DNA from: Roseicyclus sp. | GTDB taxonomy: Bacteria; Pseudomonadota; Alphaproteobacteria; Rhodobacterales; Rhodobacteraceae | NCBI GenBank assembly: GCA_018401055.1 | Contig: JAGYLB010000112.1 | Span: 1 to 64,000, forward strand | DNA length: 64,000 nt | Direction: 5' to 3' | Shown: in pieces, positions 16,453 to 25,681 of the stretch | How positions within the stretch are numbered: position 1 is the stretch's first letter | Layout: each line of letters starts with the position of its first letter | Notes under the pieces: model-generated | Told to the model about the DNA's origin: nothing | Seen by the model: only the letters and a program-made list of their open reading frames with translations | The model's database searches: none | Program-made: the position numbers and the translations under genes

Positions 16453-17435
16453 TCACGCCAGCGCCCTTTGCCGACGCCGCAAAATGCCGAAGACGCCTGC
16501 GACCCACAGCATCAACACCCAGCCTGCCGGAAGCGGGATGGGCGCGACCGTGGCGGTGAAGCGGTCCGCGATCAGGGCATGGGCCTGCGCCGTCGGGTGG
16601 ATGTCGTCGTAGAAGACGAAGCCCGAACAATTCGGGACGAATCCGCCCAGCAAAGGCCCGATGCAAGGCGTTTCGGTGTTGGTGAACCCGAACGCCGCGG
16701 GGGCGCCCGAAATCTCGTTGAACAGGCCGAAGGTGTCGACATAGGTGACCTGCGCCGTGAGGGGCAGGGTGCCCAGCAGGGCCTGCAGATTGGCGTTGAA
16801 GGCCAGCGTGGCCCCCGTGGCCTGTGCCACGGCCACATTGCCCGCCGCCTGCGCCCGCGGGATCTGCCCGAGGTCGGGTAGCCCGAAGACGGCGAAATTC
16901 GTGAAGCCTTCGTTGGCCAGCGCCACCAACCCCGTGCCGATCGCGGTGAAGGCGGCCGCGAAAATGGCCTCGATGGTCATGGACCCGTCCGCACCGAGCA
17001 GATCATTCCCTCCAAACCAGACGGTCGCCAGCGGATTGCTGCCAAGGCTGATGTTCTGGTTGCGGAACAGCGCGATCTGGTCGAGGAAATCCGGCACGTC
17101 GAGGGTCGGGGACCCGGGCAAGGCGTCGAGCGTGATGTCGCCGGTGCTTGCCGCGCGCGCGAGCCATGGGCGAAGTTCCGGCCCGAGGCAAAATCCGCGC
17201 CGATCTGGCTGGCCCAAGTGCCGCCATCGGTGAACTGGGCTTCGGGGTAGAACAAGGTCACGGGCGAAGGCGGCGGGCCGTAGAGCGTGTTGAACAGATT
17301 GCCCGGATCGCTCAGGCTGTCGCCGAAGACATAGATGTCGGAAAACCGGTCGAGCGGGCTTGCAGCCACGGGGGCAGTGGACAGCCCGATGGCAAGCATT
17401 GCCGTGGCCGCGAAGGTCGTGATGGAATTCTGCAT
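16453..17435 (-). CDS. Secreted SGNH/GDSL esterase with VPLPA-like C-terminal anchor (one frame break)
   Basis: About 327 residues. A signal peptide (TAMLAIGLSTAPVAAS) precedes IYVFGDSLSDPGNLF, the GDSL block with the nucleophilic Ser. ATVWFGGNDLL is the block III Asn motif and YDDIHPTAQAHALIA the block V Asp-x-x-His. The C-terminus IPLPAGWVLMLWVAGVFGIL followed by RRRQRA has the tripartite form of the Rhodobacterales VPLPA-CTERM sorting tail: motif, membrane helix, basic cluster. So it is probably exported and anchored or processed at the envelope. The frame breaks near 17150-17162 in a CGCGCGCGG run; one base restores continuity (328 codons). It separates the two methionine-synthase genes. 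Confidence 0.85.
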
Positions 17436-17567
17436 GGAAATGGCCTTTTGTGGTCCTCGCCTACGGCAGAGGTTACCTCAGCTTGGCCTGCTTGCGAGCC
17501 GGATAATTCGAACTTTCCGCAGCGTCATTTTTGGCTTGGTCGACCCGTCCGGGGGCGAAGCGCCGGA

Positions 17568-18586
17568 TCAGCCCCGCACCCGCCGCCGCCCGCTGCGCTC
17601 GCGCGCTGCGGGGCCGTTGTCGTCGGTGCCGTCCGACCCCGAGGAAAAGCCGCCAAGCGCTTGCGTGATCTCGTCAAGCGTCGGGGCGGGGCCGCGCGGG
17701 GTGGTTTCCAGCGCCTCGCGCATGGCGCGCAGGTGCTCGGGCGTGGTGCCGCAGCAGCCACCGATGATGGTCGCGCCCGCATCGCGCGCCATCACGGCGT
17801 AGCGCGCCATCAATTCGGGCGTGCCGTCGTAATGGATGTGGCCTTCGTGGTATTTCGGAATGCCGGCATTGCCCTTTGCGATCACCGGCCGCTCGGAGCC
17901 TGCGGCGCGAAAGCCCAGCACGGTGCGGAGCAGGTCTGACGAGCCCACACCGCAATTTGCGCCAAAGCCCAGCGGCTTGTGCGGCAATTTCTCGACCAGT
18001 TCGGCCATGCCCGCCGAGGTCAGGCCCATCATCGTGCGGCCCGCGGTGTCAAAGCTCATCGTGCCGCACCAATCCATGCCCGCCAGACGGCAGCCTTCGG
18101 CGGCGGCGGCATATTCCTCGGCGCGCTGATGGTCTCGACCCAGAGCACATCCGCCCCGCCGTCGCGCAGGCCCTCGGCCTGTTCGTGGAACATCTCGACC
18201 GCGCGCTCATGGGTGAGCGGGCCCATCGGCGCCATGATCTCGCCCGTCGGCCCCATGGACCCTGCGACGATCACGGTGCGGCCCGCCTTGTCGGCGACCT
18301 CGCGCCCGATGGCGGCCGCACGCTTGTTGAGGTCATAGCAGCGATCCTCGGCCTGATGCAGTTTCAGCCGCGAACGTGTGCCGCCGAAGGAATTGGTCAG
18401 GAAGATGTCCGATCCCGCATCGACCGCGCCCTTGTAGAGCGCGGTGATCCGGTCGGGATGTTCCTCGTTCCACAGTTCCGGCGCGTCGCCCGATTGCAGA
18501 CCCATGTTGAACAACGTCGTGCCCGTCGCGCCATCGGCCATGAGCCAGTCGCGGGTTTCAAGAAGCCGGGCAAGGGGGGATGTCAT
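17568..18586 (-). CDS. bmt: Homocysteine S-methyltransferase domain protein (one frame break)
   Basis: About 339 residues of the BHMT/MetH homocysteine-binding fold. DWLMADGATGTTLFNMGL and TNSFGGTRSRLKLH open the barrel; GANCGVGSSDLLRTV supplies the first zinc Cys and IIGGCCGTTPEHLRAM the Cys pair. It methylates homocysteine to methionine, here most likely from the methylcorrinoid protein encoded at 15542-16249. The frame breaks near 18126 where GCGCC stands for GCGGCC; the restored join reads ISAAEEYAAAAEG-like sequence and gives 340 codons. ATG 18586 has GGAG upstream. Annotators often call this betaine-homocysteine methyltransferase, but nothing here shows betaine as donor. Confidence 0.87.
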
Positions 18587-18752
18587 GGGGATCTCCGTCA
18601 GGGCCGTGAAGGATCGTGCGCGCGAGGCTCATGTGGCCGTTCATCGCGTTATGAGCAAGGCGCAAAATCTGCAAGAAGGTTATGAGCAGGCTTCATGTGT
18701 GGCGCCCTGACCATGCCATAGATCGGTCAAAATGGGCTGGCAGGGGTGGGGG

Positions 18753-19467
18753 ATGATGTATGAAACCGCAATTCATCCAGCCACCCGACCGCGAATTGCC
18801 TTGTTCATCGACGGCGAAAACCTGTCGCATGACCTTGCTGATCAAATCGTCGCGCGGGTTGACGGACTTGGCCCCAGAGGGCTGCGTCGCGTTTACGGAG
18901 ATGCCTCCCGGATGACGGGCTGGCGTGCGCAGGGCACGTTGCAGGTAATCGACAGCGCGCAGGGGAAGAACGCGGCGGACATGCTGCTTGCCATCGAGGC
19001 GATGGAGGCAGCCCTTGTCCGTGGCGAGCGAGACGATCGCCATCGCCAGCCGCGACCGGGATTTCTCTCATCTGGCGCGAAAGCTGGCGGAACATGGTGT
19101 ACATGTTGTCGGCATCGGCCCCGCTGGTCCGGACTGCCCGTTTCGCAAGGCCTGTGGCGATTACCGGGAGATTGGAAAACCCGCTCCGGCGCCTTTGTGC
19201 AAGCCTGTGCCCGTGCCTGACGAGCTGAAGCTCACGCAATGGCTTGAGACCGTCATTGGTCAGGCGGACGGCAAATGCATCAGCTTGACGGCCCTCAGCA
19301 AGATCATGGATCAACGTCATGGCGTCACGAAAGCGCAGCTTCCCGTCGCAACATGGAAGGCTTTCCTGACGGCACACCCGCGCTTTGGCGTCGATGCAGG
19401 GGCCATGGTGCGGCTGGTCAAGAAAAAGCCCCCGCAAGACGGGGCCCTTTTGCCAGACAAGGGGTAA
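18753..19467 (+). CDS. NYN-domain protein with C-terminal LOTUS/OST-HTH domain (one frame break)
   Basis: About 237 residues. The N-terminal PIN-like NYN domain shows RIALFIDGENLSHDLADQI, LRRVYGDASRMTGW, GKNAADMLLAIEAMEAA and, in the next frame, ETIAIASRDRDFSHLARKLAEHG, which supply the acidic residues of a likely metal-dependent RNase. Residues ~165-230 (LTQWLETVIGQADGKCISL, LSKIMDQRHGV, WKAFLTAHPRFGVD) look like the winged OST-HTH/LOTUS RNA-binding fold. The frame breaks near 19016, where one base too many is present. GGGGTGGGGG precedes ATG 18753. A terminator overlaps the last codons. Confidence 0.82.
19424..19451. terminator. Bidirectional intrinsic terminator
   Basis: A-run, GCCCC, CGCAAGA loop, GGGGC, then CCTTTT. 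It overlaps the 3' end of the NYN gene and faces the convergent zeta-subunit gene, whose stop is 27 bp away. The A-run on one side and T-run on the other allow use in both directions. Confidence 0.75.
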
Positions 19468-19477
19468 AAGTCAGCCC

Positions 19478-19792
19478 TCACACCTCGTTCATCAACTGGC
19501 CCTTGGCCACCGCCAGAAGCTCGTCGTATTTCTTGCGCACCTCGGCCTCGCTGACCCGGTCGCCCAGATCGGCCAGAACCTTGCGCATCACGTCCTCGTG
19601 GCCGGCCTCCTCGAAATCGGCCTTGACCACGGCGCGGGCGTATTCGGCGGCATCCTCGGCGGATTTGCCGAGCACTTCGGCCACCCAGAGGCCCATCAGC
19701 TTGTTGCGCCGCGCCTCGGCGCGGAACTGCATCTCCTGGTCATGGGCGAACTTGTTTTCGAACCCGCGCTCGCGGTCGTCGAAGGTGCTCAT
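19478..19792 (-). CDS. DUF1476 protein, ATP synthase zeta subunit
   Basis: A 104-residue helical protein beginning [20 protein letters not shown], the conserved inhibitory N-terminus, followed by [18 protein letters not shown] and [18 protein letters not shown]. This family (DUF1476) is the zeta subunit that inhibits ATP hydrolysis by the F1-ATPase in Paracoccus and relatives. It acts in the cytoplasm on F1. It stands alone, divergent from purC with a 176-bp spacer. Confidence 0.9.
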   Translation of the reverse strand: MSTFDDRERGFENKFAHDQEMQFRAEARRNKLMGLWVAEVLGKSAEDAAEYARAVVKADFEEAGHEDVMRKVLADLGDRVSEAEVRKKYDELLAVAKGQLMNEV

Positions 19793-19968
19793 CGGGATCT
19801 CCGTTGCGTCGATTGCCTGTCGGGGCCGATCCTACTTGCCCCGGCCCATCCGCCTGCAAGCGCCGATGCCGGGCTTGCTTGCGACACAGCGCGCTTTGTC
19901 CTATAGGCGCGGACAGGTTCAGGTTGCGGGCAGCCCCGCACCCCATCCCAGACACGTCCGGAGACAGC

Positions 19969-20730
19969 ATGGCACGGCGCAAGAAGGTCTACGAAGGCAA
20001 GGCCAAAATCCTCTATGAAGGCCCCGAGCCGGGCACGCTTGTGCAATATTTCAAGGATGACGCCACCGCCTTCAACGCCGAAAAGCGCGCGACCGTCGAA
20101 GGCAAGGGCGTGCTCAACAACCGCCTGTCGGAATTCTTCATGACCGGGCTGGGCGCCATCGGAGTGCCCACGCATTTCATCCGCCGCCTCAACATGCGCG
20201 AACAGCTGATCCGCGCGGTCGAGATCATTCCGCTCGAAGTCGTGGTGCGCAATGTCGCCGCGGGCTCCATCTCCAAGCGGCTCGGCATCGAGGAAGGCAC
20301 GCCGCTGCCGCGCCCGATCGTCGAGTTCTATTTCAAGGATGACGCGCTGGGCGACCCGCTGGTCAGCGAGGAACATATCATCGCCTTCGGCTGGGCCACC
20401 CAGCAGGACATGGACGACATGGTGAGCCTTGCACTCAGGGTGAACGATTTTCTGTCTGGCCTGATGCTGGGCGTCGGCATCAAGCTGGTCGATTTCAAGA
20501 TCGAGATCGGGCGGATCTGGGATGGTGATTACATGCGCCTGATCGTGGCCGACGAGATCAGCCCGGATTCGTGCCGTCTTTGGGACATCGAAACGGGCCA
20601 GAAGCTCGACAAGGACGTGTTCCGCCGCGATCTGGGCAATCTGGCCGATGCCTATACCGAGGTGGCGCGCCGTCTGGGCGTCATGCCCCAGCGCGAGACG
20701 AACGTGACCAAGCCGACGCTGATCAACTGA
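19969..20730 (+). CDS. purC: Phosphoribosylaminoimidazole-succinocarboxamide synthase
   Basis: A 253-residue SAICAR synthetase: joins aspartate to CAIR with ATP in purine synthesis. [34 protein letters not shown] and [19 protein letters not shown] are the N-terminal ATP and substrate blocks; [33 protein letters not shown] is split here only by description. GGAG lies 6 bp before ATG 19969; longer in-frame starts run into the promoter. It leads the purC-purS-purQ run. Confidence 0.95.
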   Translation: MARRKKVYEGKAKILYEGPEPGTLVQYFKDDATAFNAEKRATVEGKGVLNNRLSEFFMTGLGAIGVPTHFIRRLNMREQLIRAVEIIPLEVVVRNVAAGSISKRLGIEEGTPLPRPIVEFYFKDDALGDPLVSEEHIIAFGWATQQDMDDMVSLALRVNDFLSGLMLGVGIKLVDFKIEIGRIWDGDYMRLIVADEISPDSCRLWDIETGQKLDKDVFRRDLGNLADAYTEVARRLGVMPQRETNVTKPTLIN

Positions 20731-20759
20731 AGCCGCGCGCCCGGGTTCGGGCGTCGTAT

Positions 20760-20787
20760 CCGTATTTTTGGGAAGATGAAGGGGCGG
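20760..20787 (+). repeat. Intergenic repeat copy D
   Basis: CCGTATTTTTGGGAAGATGA followed by AGGGGCGG, between purC and purS, ending 4 bp before the purS start. Its GGGGCGGG end may double as part of the purS ribosome-binding region. Confidence 0.6.
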
Positions 20788-20791
20788 GTGC

Positions 20792-21022
20792 ATGAAGGCC
20801 ACCGTGACCGTGATGTTGAAACAGGGCGTGCTGGACCCGCAGGGCGAGGCGGTTAAGTCGGCGCTGGGAAGCCTCGGGTTTTCGGGCGTCGCGGGCGTGC
20901 GACAGGGCAAGGTGATCGAGCTGGACCTTGCCACCGGAACCACCGAGGCCGAGGTGACCGCGATGTGCGAGAAACTGCTCGCCAACACGGTGATCGAGAG
21001 CTATCGGGTGCAGATGGGCTGA
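20792..21022 (+). CDS. purS: Phosphoribosylformylglycinamidine synthase subunit PurS
   Basis: A 76-residue PurS: KATVTVMLKQGVLDPQGEAV, VRQGKVIELDL and ANTVIESYRVQMG are diagnostic. PurS bridges PurQ and PurL in the three-part FGAM synthase and helps channel ammonia. PurQ follows two genes later; PurL is not in the window. Confidence 0.95.
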   Translation: MKATVTVMLKQGVLDPQGEAVKSALGSLGFSGVAGVRQGKVIELDLATGTTEAEVTAMCEKLLANTVIESYRVQMG

Positions 21023-21100
21023 GCCCGCCCCCGGACTGGACAGGTCGCCTGTCGCGTGGCACCCTGACTGCATTGAAGCAATGACATTCAGGAACAGCAC

Positions 21101-21734
21101 ATGGCACATGGCGGCATTATCGCCTGGCTGACCGTGCGCCTCATGCTCCGGGAGGGGCGCGGCGCCGACAGCGTGATCGCGGACATGACCGAGGCCAAGG
21201 GACGGCCCCCGAAACCGGGAGAGGTGTTCCGCGAGGTCTTGTGGCGGCAATATCTCTGGACCGATGCCCAGGACGTGCGGCATGTGGGCTGGCGGGTCTG
21301 GATGTTGCTGTGGCTGCTGCCCGTGCTTTTCGCTGTGGCAACGGCTCTTCTGGGGTCGGTCGCGCTGGTCCAGACCTTCGGCTGGGAGCGCGGCGAGGCC
21401 CATGTACGGCAGGTCTATGCCTGGGAGGGGAGACACCCTTTGACCGCGGCGTGATGCAGTATTCCCCGGTGCTGTGCTATGTGTGGACCGACGGGGCGGA
21501 AACCTGCGCCACCCCGGCCAGCGCCACCGCGACTGGAATTTCGCCGTCGGCTCGCGCCATGCGGTTCTGTTCGATCCGTCGCAGCGTGGGTCGGTGCGGC
21601 TTGCGGATGCGGGCCAGCGGGCGGCGCTGCCGCTGGCAATCGGCGCGATCGGTCTTGGCACCGCACTCATCGCGCTTTATGGCCATGTCAGGCTGCGCCG
21701 CTGGCAAAGGGGCGGGGCCTTGGTTTCACCCTGA
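21101..21734 (+). CDS. DUF3592-like membrane protein (two frame breaks)
   Basis: After correction about 211 residues. A soluble N-terminus (GGIIAWLTVRLMLREGRGAD) precedes a membrane segment (WMLLWLLPVLFAVATALLGS, residues ~68-90), an extracytoplasmic domain (ETPFDRGVMQYSPVLCYVWT, DWNFAVGSRHAVLFDPSQ) and a second helix (LPLAIGAIGLGTALIALYG) near the C-terminus: the two-helix DUF3592 plan. Breaks: a missing G in the run at 21426-21429, and a missing base near 21515-21520. With both added the span is exactly 212 codons. It is wedged between purS and purQ on the same strand; role unknown. Confidence 0.7.
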
Positions 21735-21749
21735 CGGGGATATTGCCCT

Positions 21750-22418
21750 ATGCGCGCTGCCGTTCTGGTCTTTCCCGGGTCCAACTGCGACCGTGATCTT
21801 GCCGTGGCCTTTCGCGCGGCGGGGTTTGACACCCATATGGTCTGGCACAAGGATGGCGCTCTGCCCGAGGGCACCGACATCGTCGGCGTGCCGGGCGGAT
21901 TTTCCTATGGCGACTACCTGCGCTGCGGCGCGATTGCCGCGCAATCGCCGGTGATGCGGGCGGTGGCCGATCACGCGGGTCGAGGCGGCTATGTGCTGGG
22001 CATCTGCAACGGCTTTCAGGTGCTGTGCGAGACGCGGCTGCTGCCCGGCGCGCTGATGCGCAACGCGGGCCTCAAGTTCGTGTGCAAGCGGCAAGGCCTG
22101 CGGGTCGAGACCGCCGACAGCGCCTTTACCGCCGGGTATGCGCCCGGGCAGGAGGTCAGCTTTCCGATCGCGCACCACGACGGCAATTACGTCGCCGACC
22201 CCGAGACCCTCGCCGTGTTGCGTGCCGAGGACCGGATCGCCTTTCGCTATCTGGGCAATCCCAATGGCGCGACGGATGACATCGCGGGCATCCTGAGCGC
22301 CAACCGCCGGGTGCTCGGGCTGATGCCGCATCCTGAACGGGTGGTGGACCCGGCGCATGGCGGCACCGATGGCGCCGCTCTGTTCCGGTCGCTGGCCGAG
22401 GCGCTGGTGGCGGCCTGA
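21750..22418 (+). CDS. purQ: Phosphoribosylformylglycinamidine synthase subunit PurQ
   Basis: A 222-residue class I glutamine amidotransferase. [18 protein letters not shown] is the PurQ N-terminus, [15 protein letters not shown] the oxyanion region, [11 protein letters not shown] carries the nucleophilic Cys, and GLMPHPERV the catalytic His and Glu. It supplies ammonia to PurL. It starts 16 bp after the DUF3592 gene, so the pur genes are probably co-transcribed through it. Confidence 0.95.
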   Translation: MRAAVLVFPGSNCDRDLAVAFRAAGFDTHMVWHKDGALPEGTDIVGVPGGFSYGDYLRCGAIAAQSPVMRAVADHAGRGGYVLGICNGFQVLCETRLLPGALMRNAGLKFVCKRQGLRVETADSAFTAGYAPGQEVSFPIAHHDGNYVADPETLAVLRAEDRIAFRYLGNPNGATDDIAGILSANRRVLGLMPHPERVVDPAHGGTDGAALFRSLAEALVAA

Positions 22419-22502
22419 CGGGCGGCGGAGGTCCGCCCGGGCGCGGGGACCGCCAGCCGATCTCCCTTGAGCGGGGGCGCGGGGCTGTCTACCTTGGCGC
22501 AC

Positions 22503-24268
22503 ATGAGCCTTGTGGACACCCAGATCTCCGTCGACCGGCGTCGGCGCCGTTTTGCCTGGGTGCTCCGGGCATTCATGGTCGTGTTTCTTTTTGCCGCCGT
22601 GGCGGTGATCTGGGTCTCGAACGCGTGGCTGACGCAACAGTTCACAGAGACCACGCGCAACCGTGCCGAGATCCGGCTGGCGATCTATTCGGGAACCATC
22701 CAGTCCGAATTGCAGCGCCATTCGGTCGTGCCCCTGCTCTTGGCCCGCGACCCGGTTCTGATCCGGTCGCTGGAAACCGCCAGCTATGTCGACACCACCG
22801 CGCGGTTGATTTCCTACGTGGACGAGATCGGCGCGGCCTCGCTGGTGCTGCTGGACCGGGACGGGCGGATCGTGGCGGCGACCGATCGCGAAAGACTGGG
22901 CCAGTTGCGCAACGCAGATCCCTTCTTTGTCGAGGCCAGCCGCTCGCCCGACACGGTTTTCACCTCGAACGAGCCGGAAACGGGGCGGTTCGATTTCACC
23001 TTTTCACGAGCCATGCGGTCGTCGGACAATCGGCTTTTGGGGGTGATCTTGGTCGAGGTGGATCTGGCGCGCATCGTTGATCGCTGGCGCGGCACCACCG
23101 AGGCGATCTTTCTGACCAACAGTCAGGGCGCCATCATCTTGTCGACCGAACCACGCTGGCGTGGCCGCACCGAGGTTGAGGCGCTGGCGCTGCAGCCTCC
23201 GCAAAGCGCGATCCAGCGCGCCTTGCGGGCGACGGGCGATTTTGCCTTCGGCGAAGAGGACAGCCGGTTTTTCGGCAGCGAGACGATCCGGCTGGAAAGC
23301 CGTATTCCGTTCCGGGGATGGCGCATCGTCAGCTACACCGCCTACACCTCGGTGCGCGAGCGGGTCAACGCGGTTCTGGCGCTTCAGATCATGGGATTCG
23401 CACTGGTCCTGGCGGGCGGATTCTACCTTATCGAGCTGGCGCGCCCGGCTCAGGTCGGACCGGCTGGCGCGGAATCGGCAGAGCTTCGCCGGTTGAACGG
23501 CCGCCTGCAGCGGGAAATCGCCGAACGCCAGAGGGTCGAACGCACGCTGGAGGAGGCCGAGCAAAGCCTTGCCCAGAGCCAGAAACTCGCTGCTCTGGGC
23601 GAGATGTCGGCAGCCGTCAGCCATGAGCTGAACCAGCCGCTCGCCGCGATGAAGACCTATCTGGCCGGGGCGCGGCTTTTGCTGCAGCGCAAGCGGATCG
23701 AGGAGGCAGCGTCGAGCTTCCAGCGGATTGATGACCTGATCGACCGGATGGGCGCCATCACGCGGCAGCTGAAATCCTATGCCAGAAAGGGTGGCGATGC
23801 ACTGGAACCCGTCGATCTGCGCGAGGCGCTGAAGGGCGCGCTGACGATGATGGAGCCGCAGTTGCGCACCACCAAGGTGGAGATCACGCGGAACATGCCG
23901 CGCCGGCCGGTGATGGTGATGGCCGACCGGCTGCGGCTGGAACAGGTGATCATCAACCTGCTCAGGAACGCGCTCGACGCGATGAAGGATGTGCCCAAGC
24001 GCGAGTTGGACCTGCTGATCTCCGAAGGGGAAGAGGCGGTGCTGACGGTGCGCGACAACGGCAACGGGATTGACGATCTCGACGCGCTGTTCGAGCCATT
24101 CTACACCACCAAGAAGCCCGGCGAGGGGTTGGCCTTGGGTTGGCGATCTCCTCGGGGATCGTCACTGATCTGGGCGGTCGCCTGACCGCCCGCAATGGCG
24201 AGACCGGCGGCGCGGTGTTCGAGATCCGGATGCCCTTGATCGAGGGTGGCGTGCGTGCGGCGCAGTGA
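22503..24268 (+). CDS. dctB: C4-dicarboxylate sensor histidine kinase DctB (one frame break)
   Basis: About 588 residues. A first membrane helix (VVFLFAAVAVIWVS, residues ~22-38) precedes a ~270-residue periplasmic double-PAS-like sensor (RDPVLIRSL, VLLDRDGRIVAATDRERLG, GWRIVSYTAYTS), a second helix (IMGFALVLAGGFYLIEL), a coiled coil and the kinase core: AAVSHELNQPLAAMKTYL with the phospho-His, LEQVIINLLRNALDAM (N box), DNGNGID (G1) and FEPFYTTK. The frame breaks in the G-run 24124-24127; one added G restores GEGVGLGLAISSGIV and a stop at 24266. ATG 22503 matches the family. The dctD gene follows. Confidence 0.88.
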
Positions 24269-24301
24269 CGGGACGATAGGCGCCTCAGGCGCGATCAGGA
24301 T

Positions 24302-24339
24302 GCACGCCTCCGGCGCTGCAAGAGGGCACGCCTCCGGCG
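24302..24339 (+). repeat. Short direct repeat between dctB and dctD
   Basis: GCACGCCTCCGGCG occurs at 24302-24315 and again at 24326-24339, a 24-bp period, with a weaker GCGCCTCAGGCG copy at ~24280. The GCCTCCGGCG core also begins repeat copies B and E. Confidence 0.6.
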
Positions 24340-24364
24340 TGACGAAACGAAAGGACGGCCCGCG

Positions 24365-25681
24365 ATGAAAATTGCGATCGTGGATGATGAACAGGACATG
24401 CGGCAATCGATCAGCCAGTGGCTGGCGCTGTCTGGGTTCGAGACGCAGACCTTCGCCTCGGCCGAAGAGGCGCTGAAAGCCATCGGTGCCGATTGGCCCG
24501 GCGTGGTCGTGACCGACGTCAAGATGCCGGGCATGGACGGTATGGCCTTTCTCAAGCGGCTGATGGGCGTGGACAGCGGCTTGCCCGTGATCCTCATCAC
24601 CGGGCATGGCGATGTGCCCATGGCGGTCGAGGCGATGCGGATCGGGGCCTATGATTTCCTTGAAAAGCCCTTCAACCCCGACCGGATGACCGAACTGGCC
24701 AAGCGTGCCAGCCAGCAGCGGCGCCTGACGCTCGACAACCGGGCACTGCGCCGCGAATTGTCGGACGGCACCGTCTTGATGCGCAAGCTGATTGGCACCA
24801 GCGGCGTGATGGAACGCCTGCGCGAGGATATCCTCGATCTGGGGCAGGCCGATGGGCATGTGTTGATCGTGGGCGAGACGGGCACCGGCAAGACGCTGGT
24901 CGCGCATGCGCTGCACGCCGTGGGCCCGCGCGCAGGCAAGAGCTTCGTCACCACGTCTTGCGCGGCCCATGACGAGGCGACGCTGGCGGCGATGCTTTTC
25001 GGTCCGGTCGGCGAGGATCAGGACAAGCCGTTGGTCGAACAGGCGCGCGGCGGCACGCTGGTGCTCGAGGATATCGAGAGCCTGCCGGGGCCACTGCAGG
25101 CGCGCCTTCTGACCACGATCAACGAACAGGGCACGCCAGCAGAGACGCGCATCGTGGCCATCTGCAATGCGCCCGAACCCGAGATGTGCGAGCAATCCCT
25201 GCGACCCGATCTGTTCTACCGGCTGGCCGCCATGCGCATCGACCTACCCCCCCTGCGTCAGCGGGGCGAGGATATCTTGACGCTGTTCACCCGCTTCGGC
25301 GAGCAGTTCGGCGAGGAATACGGCACCGAGGCGCCGCAAGTGACGGCGCAAGAGGCCGCCCAACTGCTGCAAGCCCCTTGGCCGGGCAATGTGCGCCAGC
25401 TCATCAACATCGCCGAACGCGCGATCTTGCAGCAGCGGCGCGGCTCGGGCTCCATCGCCTCGCTGCTCATGGCCGACAATGCCGAGATTGCGCCGCAACA
25501 GATCGGCGAGGGCAAGCCGCTCAAGGAATATGTCGAGGCTTTCGAGCGGATGCTGATCGACAACACCATGCGCCGCCACCGCGGGTCTATCTCGAACGTG
25601 ATGGACGAATTGTGCCTGCCACGCCGGACGCTGAACGAGAAGATGGCGAAATACGGCCTCAGCCGGTCGGATTATCTATAG
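24365..25681 (+). CDS. dctD: C4-dicarboxylate response regulator DctD, lacking GAFTGA
   Basis: A 438-residue NtrC-type regulator. The receiver domain (residues 1-120) has IAIVDDEQDM, VVVTDVKMPGMDGM with the phospho-Asp, and FLEKPFN with the Lys. The AAA+ domain (~145-370) has Walker A VGETGTGKT, Walker B GGTLVLEDIE and the arginine region RPDLFYRLAAMRI. Between them, where sigma-54 activators carry GAFTGA, it reads AAMLFGPVGEDQDKPLVEQA: the loop is absent. A Fis-like HTH ends the protein (RGSISNVMDELCLPRRTLNE). It probably works with DctB, but perhaps not through sigma-54. No dct transporter gene is nearby. Confidence 0.88.
   Translation: MKIAIVDDEQDMRQSISQWLALSGFETQTFASAEEALKAIGADWPGVVVTDVKMPGMDGMAFLKRLMGVDSGLPVILITGHGDVPMAVEAMRIGAYDFLEKPFNPDRMTELAKRASQQRRLTLDNRALRRELSDGTVLMRKLIGTSGVMERLREDILDLGQADGHVLIVGETGTGKTLVAHALHAVGPRAGKSFVTTSCAAHDEATLAAMLFGPVGEDQDKPLVEQARGGTLVLEDIESLPGPLQARLLTTINEQGTPAETRIVAICNAPEPEMCEQSLRPDLFYRLAAMRIDLPPLRQRGEDILTLFTRFGEQFGEEYGTEAPQVTAQEAAQLLQAPWPGNVRQLINIAERAILQQRRGSGSIASLLMADNAEIAPQQIGEGKPLKEYVEAFERMLIDNTMRRHRGSISNVMDELCLPRRTLNEKMAKYGLSRSDYL

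Noticed and set aside
2430..18130. Loss of a base specifically at GCGGCC motifs (pgk and bmt) as a modification signature
   Set aside because: Both breaks do share this context, but many CGGCCG sites in the window are intact and most other breaks are plain homopolymers.
17568..18586. Betaine-specific methyltransferase
   Set aside because: The fold is shared with MetH and other homocysteine methyltransferases, and the nearby corrinoid protein favours a methylcorrinoid donor.
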